From contig CAZUHK010000197.1 in NCBI GenBank assembly GCA_964620345.1, positions 1-5,294 of the forward strand: 5,294 bases of DNA, written 5' to 3'. Under the pieces are notes generated by a model. It was not told the origin of the DNA. It did not search any database and saw only the letters and a list, made by a program, of their open reading frames with translations. Made by a program: the position numbers and the translations under genes. Shown one piece after another: positions 1 to 4,911 of this stretch. How positions within the stretch are numbered: position 1 is the first letter of the stretch; every line of letters begins with the position of its first letter. Source of the DNA: CAZUHK01 sp964620345 (lineage in GTDB: Bacteria; Planctomycetota; Phycisphaerae; Phycisphaerales; Zrk34).

Positions 1-118
1 GGGTGACTCGTCTTTGGGGGGCGTGGGGGTGGGGGGCGTGGGGTGGGCTTGGGGCGGCGGCTTGAGCGGCGGGGGTGCGTCGGCTGATTCGGGGTGGCTG
101 AGCGGGGAAATTCCGCGG
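1..118. other. Non-coding left edge with G-rich tract
   Basis: No gene can be supported here. The plus strand opens with a run of G-tracts (listed separately) followed by GC-rich sequence up to the rsmJ stop. The minus strand has no ATG, GTG or TTG start in this stretch. Its proline/threonine-rich open frame also runs back into rsmJ without a start codon in the part I read. The plus-strand open frame starting at position 14 reads as glycine/tryptophan low-complexity protein and is best explained by base composition. A gene lying further left, outside the window, cannot be excluded. Confidence 0.6.
16..54 (+). repeat. G-tract cluster with G-quadruplex potential
   Basis: Six successive G runs of 6, 5, 6, 4, 3 and 4 bases are separated by loops of only 1 to 3 bases (CGT, T, CGT, T, CTT). 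This comfortably meets the usual four-runs-of-three-or-more pattern for an intramolecular G-quadruplex on the plus strand. The first part is a near-tandem duplication: a 15-base unit at 16-30 is repeated with one G fewer at 31-44. It lies about 65 bases beyond the rsmJ stop, so an rsmJ transcript reading through would carry the C-rich complement. The pattern is directly visible; folding and any role in termination or regulation are inference. Confidence 0.7.
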
Positions 119-970
119 TCAGCCGGCGAGGGGGCGGTAGACGTCGAACCGATGGCCCCGGCCCCGGTGGGTCGCGACGGGCGCGGCGCCCCCGGTATCC
201 CCGGTATCCCCGGTATCCCCGGTACGCCCGGCGGCCAGCGGCGGGGCCTTGGCTGAACGCTTGACCACCACGCGGCTTGCCGCGGCCCGCCGCGCCGCGG
301 CGAGCAGGGCCTGGGCGTCTTGATCGGCCCCGGCGATCAGGCGGAGCACCCGCATCGGCTTGCGCTGGGTCGCGCGTCGCGTGGGGTCGGGAAACATCGG
401 GTCCAGGTACACGACGTCCGGCCGGGTGGCCTCAGCGGGCGCATCGAGCCAGTGGATCGCATCGTTGTGCGTGAGCGTGATTCTCGCGGCGATCGTCGCG
501 GCTTGGTCGCCCCCCGCGGCGGCGCGTTGCAGCGCATCGTGGAGCATCGCCGCGATGATCGGCTGGCGTTCGATCGCGGTGACGGTACACCCGAATGCCG
601 CGAGCACCCACGTGTCTTCGCCCAGCCCGGCGGTGGCGTCGACCACGCGTGGCCGGGGCTGGCCCTTGCGTACGCCGCAGGCCTTGAGCAGCGGCTGCTG
701 CCACCGCCGGCCGGCCGGGCCGGTCACGTCGATGGCCGCGAGGTCGGCACAGACCCCCCGCCCGCCGACCAACCCCGCCGGGCCATCCAACACCCGCAGC
801 TCCAGCCGATCGGCGGTGGATACCAGCGCGACATCCGCCTCGGCCGCCGCGGCTTGCATGTCGGCGACGAACCGCACGCCGAGCTTTGCACCCAACGCCC
901 GCGCTGTCTCCGTTGGGCCGGGCCCCAGCCCCGTGTCAACCGTGATGACCACACGCGCACCCACGGCCAT
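119..970 (-). CDS. rsmJ: 16S rRNA (guanine(1516)-N2)-methyltransferase RsmJ
   Basis: Likely the SAM-dependent enzyme that methylates N2 of G1516 (E. coli numbering) in 16S rRNA, acting on the small ribosomal subunit in the cytoplasm. The 283-residue protein has the RsmJ layout: a short N-terminal domain with an LELR motif (57-60), the SAM-binding motif VVDATAGLGEDTWVLAAFGC (109-128), the acidic residue E134 after the next strand, the catalytic-region motif VVYLDPMFP (186-194), a KPMRV segment (204-208), VVVKRSAKAPPL (234-245) and the C-terminal GHRFDVY (272-278). E. coli RsmJ is about 250 residues; the extra length lies partly in the N-terminus and in a TGD repeat insert at 249-261. The ATG start is preceded by GGGGTAGGAT, a Shine-Dalgarno-like stretch whose AGGA sits unusually close to the start. 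It is the last of three same-strand genes, 62 bases after the GyrI-like gene. Family assignment is firm from motif order; the exact target base is taken from the family. Confidence 0.88.
   Translation of the reverse strand: MAVGARVVITVDTGLGPGPTETARALGAKLGVRFVADMQAAAAEADVALVSTADRLELRVLDGPAGLVGGRGVCADLAAIDVTGPAGRRWQQPLLKACGVRKGQPRPRVVDATAGLGEDTWVLAAFGCTVTAIERQPIIAAMLHDALQRAAAGGDQAATIAARITLTHNDAIHWLDAPAEATRPDVVYLDPMFPDPTRRATQRKPMRVLRLIAGADQDAQALLAAARRAAASRVVVKRSAKAPPLAAGRTGDTGDTGDTGGAAPVATHRGRGHRFDVYRPLAG
190..225 (-). repeat. 9-base tandem repeat inside rsmJ (about four units)
   Basis: The plus strand reads CCCCGGTAT three times in a row (190-198, 199-207, 208-216), followed by a fourth unit matching eight of nine bases (217-225). 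Because the period is a multiple of three, it keeps the rsmJ frame and encodes Thr-Gly-Asp repeats at about residues 249-261. It falls between the conserved APPL and GHRFD motifs, where other RsmJ proteins have a loop, so copy-number change should be tolerated. The repeat is seen directly; the loop placement comes from recalled family alignment. Confidence 0.9.
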
Positions 971-1004
971 ATCCTACCCCGGCCAAACAACCGCCACCGC
1001 CGAG

Positions 1005-1028
1005 TCAACGAATCAACGAGCCAACGCC
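1005..1028. repeat. 8-base degenerate tandem repeat in rsmJ upstream spacer
   Basis: Three consecutive 8-base units, TCAACGAA, TCAACGAG and CCAACGCC, lie in the 62-base spacer between the GyrI-like stop and the rsmJ start. On the transcribed strand this reads as GTTGA/GTTGG steps. The third unit is the most diverged. No promoter or protein-binding role can be read from it. It may be a remnant of the short intergenic tandem repeats common in GC-rich environmental genomes. Confidence 0.5.
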
Positions 1029-1032
1029 CCGC

Positions 1033-1542
1033 TCACCGCACGCCCAATTGAATCTCGGTCACGTTCTGCGGCGCGTCGTATGCGATCCACCGTTTGTACA
1101 CCTCGCGCGATTGTTCCATGGGCGTGTGGCCGGCGTCGCGCAGCGCGTTCATCGCCGGCGGGTACGCCTCGCCGAGGTGGTGCAGCGAGCCGTGATAATC
1201 GAACGCCAGGCACTTGAACGCCTCGAAGGCCTTGATCGCATAGCGGTCGTCGGGGATGTTCTGATCGGAGTCCGGCGGGATGGGCAGGGCGATCTGCAGC
1301 AGGAAGGTGTCGTTGGCCGCGGTGCCGGCGCCGGTGTAGATGAACACCGGCGCGGCGATGATCGGCAGGCGATGGGCGTCGGCCAGACGCATCAGGTCCG
1401 TCGTCGCCCGCTCGGCGAACAGGGGGATCTGCGGCACGCTCAGCTCCGCGGCGGCGGCCAGGCCCACAAAGCCCGGCACGGCCTTCGCGATGGGCTCATC
1501 CAACCACCACGGCGGCACGGGGGCTTCACTCATGCACGCCAT
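1033..1542 (-). CDS. GyrI-like small-molecule-binding domain protein
   Basis: This 169-residue protein appears to be a stand-alone GyrI-like (AraC effector-binding type) domain. Visible landmarks are APVFIYTG (64-71), a strand with DTFLLQIALPI (78-88), the segment KCLAFDYHGSLHHLGEAYPPAMNALRDAG (110-138), which matches the family's Gly-containing strand plus 'Y..L..A...L...G' helix, then REVYKRWI (146-153, the usual E-x-Y) and the closing NVTEIQLGV strand. There is no helix-turn-helix, so it is not a full AraC- or MerR-type regulator. Stand-alone members bind hydrophobic or cationic small molecules; some inhibit gyrase and some hydrolyse cyclopropanoid drugs. None of these roles can be assigned here. 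The start is ambiguous: ATG at 1542 or ATG at 1533 (MSEAPVPPWW), neither with a Shine-Dalgarno. The open frame further upstream runs into the transporter's antisense and is not coding. It lies 130 bases downstream of the BCCT gene. Confidence 0.78.
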   Translation of the reverse strand: MACMSEAPVPPWWLDEPIAKAVPGFVGLAAAAELSVPQIPLFAERATTDLMRLADAHRLPIIAAPVFIYTGAGTAANDTFLLQIALPIPPDSDQNIPDDRYAIKAFEAFKCLAFDYHGSLHHLGEAYPPAMNALRDAGHTPMEQSREVYKRWIAYDAPQNVTEIQLGVR

Positions 1543-1602
1543 TGTCGGCCCACGGCCTGAAATTACCAGCCCGCGGCCGCCACCCGAGCGGGAGAAGGGG
1601 GG

Positions 1603-1625
1603 CGCGGCGAAGCCGCGGCGCTTCG
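1603..1625 (-). terminator. Possible weak terminator, two alternative hairpins, after the transporter
   Basis: A perfect 6-bp stem, CGCGGC-GAA-GCCGCG (1603-1617), sits 56 bases beyond the transporter stop. On the transcribed strand its loop is UUC and it is followed by a C-rich, U-poor tail, so it is not a canonical intrinsic terminator. A second perfect 6-bp stem, CGAAGC (1608-1613) with GCTTCG (1620-1625), shares bases with the first, so the two structures exclude each other. It may attenuate read-through into the GyrI-like gene. The inverted repeats are seen; the function is inferred. Confidence 0.3.
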
Positions 1626-1672
1626 TAGGGGCGTGGGTTGCGCATGGGGCGATGGGGTTTGGCGCTACGGGG

Positions 1673-3790
1673 CTACCAGCCGACCCACTTGGCGTACTCG
1701 TGGATGAAATCGTCGACGATGCTCTGGCGGGTGAAGCGGGTGATGTCGTAGTCGCGGGGGACGCCGCCACGGAGGATGACTTCGCCGACGACGCGGCGGG
1801 GCACGGCGTCGTCGCTGAGTTCGGGGAAGGCCATGGCCGCCTGGCGCAGGACGCGGGTGCGGATGCCGTAGCGGAACTCCTCGGCGTTGTCGCGACGGAC
1901 GACGAGGGTGAGCTGGTAGGGCTGGCGTTCGATGATGGTGCGTCGGTCCTGTTGCTCCAGTTCCTTGGCCAGGTCGCCGAAGGCCGGCAGGGCGGTGTTT
2001 TCGATGAAGTCCTTGGCGCGTTGCCGGGCGGCGGCGAGCTGATCGGTGGCCTCGCGGCCGGCACCCAGGGCCCGGCGGCCGAGCACGGCGCGCAGGCGGT
2101 CGCGCCATGGGCCGCTGTCGACGCGATCGGCGGCGGGGGACACGTCCTGGCCGAGCTCGACGGTCTCGAACGGCAGGGCGGAGGTGGTGGCCTCGTGCTC
2201 GGCGCGCAGGCCGCGGGTCACGCTCAGGCAGATGAAGAGCATCACGATGCAGAACGGCAGCGCGGTGACGATGGCCGCGTTCTGCAGGGCGGCCAGCGCC
2301 GCGGTGGCGCTGCCGCCGGAGTCGATCAAGCTGTAGCCGGCGTAGAGCAGCGCGGCGGCGACGGCGCCTTCCATGACGGCCCAGAACACGCGCGACCAGA
2401 TCGGCGGGTTCGGATCGCCGCCGCTGGTGAGGATGTCCACGACCAGCGAGGCCGAGTCGGACGAGGTCACGAAGTAGGTGGCGATCACGACGATCGCCAG
2501 GCCGATGAGCAGCGGGGCGAACGGCAGCGCGTTGAGCCAGGCCAGCCAGCCGGTGTCCGGCAGGTGCGCCGGCAGGTTCTGGAGCATGGCGAACAGACCC
2601 AATGGCGCATCGGCGCCGACCTGCTCGACCACGCTGACGATCTGCTCGGCCCCGCCGTAGGCCTCGGGCTCGAGCTCCATGTGCATCGCGGTGCCGCCGA
2701 ACACGACCATCCAGACGAACGTGAGCAGCGTGGGCACGATCAGCGCGCCGGTGACGAACGAACGGATGGTCCGCCCGCGCGAGATGCGCGCGATGAACAT
2801 GCCCACGAACGGCGACCAACTGATCCACCAGCCCCAGTAGAACATCGTCCACGCGCCTTGCCAGGCGGTGCCCTCGTAGGCGTCGGTGGTGAAGGTCATC
2901 TGGACCAGCGAGGTGGTGTAGTTGCCCAGCGACTGGACGAAGACCGAGGCGAGGAAGATCGTCGGACCCACGAGGATGACCGTGAGCACGAGGATGGCCG
3001 AGAACAGCAGATTCATCTCGCTGAGCCGGCGGATGCCCACGTCCAGGCCCGAGACGACGGAGATGGTGGCCAGGAAGGTGATGACGGCGATGAGCAGTAT
3101 CTGCGCATCGCGGCTGGAGTCGAACCAGCCCAGGTACTCGAAACCCGCGTTGATCTGCACCACGCCCAGGCCCAGCGAGGTGGCCACGCCGAACAGCGTG
3201 CCAAAGACCGCGAGGATTTCGACGACGTGGCCGACCCACCCGTTGATCCGCTGGCCCAGCAGGGCGTAGAGCGTGGAGCGGATGGTCAGCGGCAGGTCGT
3301 GGCGGTAGGCGAAATAAGACAGGGCCAGACCCATGACGATGTAGATCGCCCAGGCGTGCAGGCCCCAGTGGAAGAAGGTGGTGCGCATGGCGAAGCGCGC
3401 CGCGGCGGCGGTCTGCGGGTCGCCGCCACGCTCGGAGATGAAGTGGTAGATCGGCTCGGCCACGCCCCAGAACAACAGGCCGATGCCCATGCCCGCGCTG
3501 AAGAGCATCGCGAACCAGGAGAGGTTGGAATACTCGGGGTCTTCATCGTCTTTGCCAAGCTTGATCGAGCCGTACTTGCTGAACATCAGCCACAGCGCGA
3601 ACACCAGAAACCCTGCAACCGAGAGGATGTAGAACCAGCCCAACTGCGTGGTGATCCAGACCTGCGCGGCCTCGAACCACCTGCCCGATCGCTCGGGGTC
3701 CACAAAGCCGAAGACGACAAAGCCCAGGATGACCAGGGCCGAAACGAGGAAGACCGGGGGGTTGATCGAGTGATCGTTTTGCTTGGTCAT
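1673..3790 (-). CDS. BCCT-family transporter, BetT-like with C-terminal cytosolic domain
   Basis: A 705-residue inner-membrane importer of the betaine/choline/carnitine family, probably bringing in choline, glycine betaine or a similar osmolyte. After a short cytosolic N-terminus, hydrophobic segments spread over about residues 11-525 fit the 12-helix fold. Diagnostic motifs are FSAGMGIGLLFWGVAEP (97-113; the GMGIG form of sodium-coupled members), HWGLHAWAIY (141-150), the family signature YWGWWISWSPFVGMFIARIS with RGRTIR (318-343), whose tryptophans form the aromatic substrate box, and FVTSSDSAS (440-448), where T442 and S443 appear to match sodium-site residues of BetP. About 180 soluble residues follow (526-705), including KDFIENTALPAFGDLAKELEQ (593-613) and YDITRFTRQSIVDDFIHEYAKW (681-702), resembling the C-terminal domain that tunes osmotic activation in E. 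coli BetT. I chose the ATG at 3790 because the earlier ATG at 3913 adds a charged, non-homologous leader overlapping the divergent spacer. Substrate is not determined by sequence alone. Confidence 0.95.
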   Translation of the reverse strand: MTKQNDHSINPPVFLVSALVILGFVVFGFVDPERSGRWFEAAQVWITTQLGWFYILSVAGFLVFALWLMFSKYGSIKLGKDDEDPEYSNLSWFAMLFSAGMGIGLLFWGVAEPIYHFISERGGDPQTAAAARFAMRTTFFHWGLHAWAIYIVMGLALSYFAYRHDLPLTIRSTLYALLGQRINGWVGHVVEILAVFGTLFGVATSLGLGVVQINAGFEYLGWFDSSRDAQILLIAVITFLATISVVSGLDVGIRRLSEMNLLFSAILVLTVILVGPTIFLASVFVQSLGNYTTSLVQMTFTTDAYEGTAWQGAWTMFYWGWWISWSPFVGMFIARISRGRTIRSFVTGALIVPTLLTFVWMVVFGGTAMHMELEPEAYGGAEQIVSVVEQVGADAPLGLFAMLQNLPAHLPDTGWLAWLNALPFAPLLIGLAIVVIATYFVTSSDSASLVVDILTSGGDPNPPIWSRVFWAVMEGAVAAALLYAGYSLIDSGGSATAALAALQNAAIVTALPFCIVMLFICLSVTRGLRAEHEATTSALPFETVELGQDVSPAADRVDSGPWRDRLRAVLGRRALGAGREATDQLAAARQRAKDFIENTALPAFGDLAKELEQQDRRTIIERQPYQLTLVVRRDNAEEFRYGIRTRVLRQAAMAFPELSDDAVPRRVVGEVILRGGVPRDYDITRFTRQSIVDDFIHEYAKWVGW

Positions 3791-3800
3791 GCGTGCGACG

Positions 3801-3806
3801 ATTTTA
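3801..3806 (-). promoter_or_regulatory. Possible -10 element of the transporter gene
   Basis: On the minus strand TAAAAT, one mismatch from the TATAAT consensus, lies 10 bases before the transporter ATG. There is no good -35 hexamer at the usual distance; a TTGACG (3855-3850) is too far upstream to pair with it. If used, the transcript would have only a very short leader, which fits the lack of a Shine-Dalgarno. Weak evidence. Confidence 0.28.
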
Positions 3807-3908
3807 CGGGTGAGAAAACCACCCCATACCCTCGCGATTACGGGCGCGGCGTCAACCCTTGAGCGGCGAAACGCGGTAGACGGGCCGGGGCGGTCGGTAG
3901 ATCTCCCA

Positions 3909-3914
3909 TACAAT
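3909..3914 (+). promoter_or_regulatory. Possible -10 element of prmC giving a leaderless transcript
   Basis: TACAAT, one mismatch from TATAAT, stands out in GC-rich surroundings and ends 7 bases before the prmC ATG. Initiation at the normal distance would place the first transcribed base at or next to the start codon. No Shine-Dalgarno is seen before this ATG, which agrees with a leaderless message. The position 17 bases upstream (around 3886-3891) is CGGGGC, so no -35 consensus supports it. Confidence 0.4.
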
Positions 3915-3921
3915 CCGCCTC

Positions 3922-4797
3922 ATGCCCAAGGCCGAGGACAACTGGTCGACGCGCCGGCTGCTCAACTGGACCGCCGAGCACCTCGAGCGCAAGGGCGTCG
4001 ATTCGCCGCGGCTGGCCGCGGAGATGCTCCTGGCCCACGTGCTGGAGGTCGCGCGGATCAAGCTGTTCATGGAACTGGACCGCCCGGCCAGCCCGCTGGA
4101 GCGGTCGGCCTACCGCGCGCTGGTCGAGCGCGCCGCCCGGCACGAGCCGGTGCAGTACCTCACGGGCATCGCGCACTTCTTCTCGCTCACCCTCGAAGTC
4201 AATCGCGATGTGCTGATCCCCCGGCCCAGCACCGAGGCGCTGGTCGAGCACGTCGTGCAGCACGCGCGGCGCACGCCCGGCTTCAGGGAACCGGTCATCG
4301 CCGACATCGGCACCGGCAGCGGGGCGATCGCGGTGGCGCTGGCCAAAAACATCCCCGGCTCCCACGTGATCGCGACCGACATCAGCGAACCGGCGCTGAC
4401 CGTGGCCAAGCGCAACGCGACGAAGCACGGCGTGGCCGATCGCATCGAGTTCCGCCAGGGCGATCTGCTGGAGCCGGTGCACGAGGCGGTGCAGTACCTG
4501 TGCAGCAATCCACCCTACATCCCGGACGATGAATGGGAAGCGGTGGCGCCGAACGTGAAGGAATACGAGCCGACCAACGCCCTGCGCGGCGGGGCGGACG
4601 GGCTGGATATGATCCGCCCGCTGCTGGCCGGGGCGGTGGGGCCGCTGGCCAGGCCGGCGCAGTTGGTCGTCGAGATCGCCACGAGCCGGAAGCAGGCGGT
4701 GATCGATCTGGCCCGGCAGACCCCGGGCCTGAGCGACGCGCGTGTCCTGGCCGACGCCGAGGGCCATCCGCGCGTGCTGGTCGCCGAGCGCAAGTGA
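3922..4797 (+). CDS. prmC: Peptide chain release factor N5-glutamine methyltransferase PrmC
   Basis: Transfers a methyl group from SAM to the glutamine of the GGQ motif in release factors RF1 and RF2, a modification needed for efficient translation termination. The 291-residue protein shows both PrmC domains. A helical N-terminal domain (about 1-85) ends with PVQYLTG (76-82), followed by the linker LIPRPSTEALVEHV (98-111). The Rossmann-fold methyltransferase has SAM motif DIGTGSGAIAVALA (128-141), acidic ATDIS (151-155), substrate-binding NPPY (196-199) and the family-typical EYEPTNALRGGADGLDMIRPLL (214-235). Length is close to E. coli PrmC (277). Two conservative oddities are Ser103 where Asp or Glu is usual in RP-x-TE, and EIA rather than the common EIG at 251-253; the catalytic motif is intact. 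It stands alone on the plus strand rather than following prfA, its frequent partner. No ribosome-binding site is visible before the ATG. Confidence 0.95.
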   Translation: MPKAEDNWSTRRLLNWTAEHLERKGVDSPRLAAEMLLAHVLEVARIKLFMELDRPASPLERSAYRALVERAARHEPVQYLTGIAHFFSLTLEVNRDVLIPRPSTEALVEHVVQHARRTPGFREPVIADIGTGSGAIAVALAKNIPGSHVIATDISEPALTVAKRNATKHGVADRIEFRQGDLLEPVHEAVQYLCSNPPYIPDDEWEAVAPNVKEYEPTNALRGGADGLDMIRPLLAGAVGPLARPAQLVVEIATSRKQAVIDLARQTPGLSDARVLADAEGHPRVLVAERK

Positions 4798-4804
4798 GCC
4801 AGCC

Positions 4805-4835
4805 CATCCGAAGGCCGTGAAACGGCGAACGGATG
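4805..4835. terminator. Imperfect hairpin between convergent prmC and greA
   Basis: Nested inverted repeats lie just after the prmC stop. An outer CATCCG/CGGATG stem (4805-4810 with 4830-4835) encloses a symmetric 3x3 internal loop and an inner GCCGT-GAA-ACGGC stem (4814-4826). The arms pair in either direction, so it could act on both converging transcripts. There is no T-tract on either side, so it is not a classic intrinsic terminator. A second pairing, GCCCATC (4802-4808) with GATGGGC (4850-4856), competes with the outer stem. Confidence 0.4.
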
Positions 4836-4860
4836 CCGCGGCGCGAATCGATGGGCCTTG

Positions 4861-4900
4861 CCCTCTGCGCCTTGGCGCCCTCCGCGTTCTCTGTCGTGGC
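4861..4900. repeat. Periodic CTCTGCG/CTCCGCG stretch, possible dispersed repeat
   Basis: In the convergent spacer the plus strand steps through CTCTGCG, CTTGGCG, CTCCGCG and TTCTCTGT at spacings of about 10 to 11 bases. Read on the minus strand it is a run of CAGAG / CGGAGG / GCAGAGGG-like words. This resembles the degenerate 'acacagaggacacagagg' family of intergenic repeats that I recall from several environmental bacterial phyla. Only one copy is in the window, so membership of a dispersed family is inference. Confidence 0.35.
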
Positions 4901-4911
4901 CCCTTGCCCGG

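Noticed and set aside
190..225. Possible CRISPR-like or regulatory direct-repeat array
   Set aside because: Units are only 9 bases, contiguous without spacers, and inside a coding frame, so it is a coding minisatellite.
14..256. 80-codon plus-strand open frame with Gly-rich protein
   Set aside because: It is produced by the G-tracts and the 9-base repeat, overlaps rsmJ antisense and has no recognisable sequence.
320..1217. Two long plus-strand open frames opposite rsmJ
   Set aside because: Their proteins are Arg/Pro/Ser/Ala-rich with no family motif, whereas the minus strand carries all RsmJ motifs in order.
1543..2064. Upstream extension of the GyrI-like gene to an ATG at 2064
   Set aside because: The added residues are Ser/Pro/Ala/Thr-rich and are an alternate-frame reading of the transporter C-terminal domain, which is real coding sequence on the same strand.
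1665..3239. 524-codon minus-strand open frame overlapping the transporter in another frame
   Set aside because: The translation is Arg/His/Ala/Pro-rich without motifs and is a shifted reading of the BCCT gene at high GC.
1340..3862. 840-codon open frame on the plus strand, opposite the transporter
   Set aside because: It is the antisense of membrane-helix codons ending in G or C, which produces Asp/Glu/His/Gln/Arg-rich low-complexity protein with no recognisable domain. The minus-strand BCCT protein is unmistakable, so this frame is a composition artefact.
3791..3913. 41-residue N-terminal extension of the transporter to an ATG at 3913
   Set aside because: The extension is charged, has no similarity to BCCT N-termini, and would consume nearly the whole divergent spacer, including the likely prmC promoter.
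3838..4767. 309-codon minus-strand open frame opposite prmC
   Set aside because: It is a Gly/Arg/His/Asp/Gln-rich shadow of prmC without motifs, and prmC is certain.
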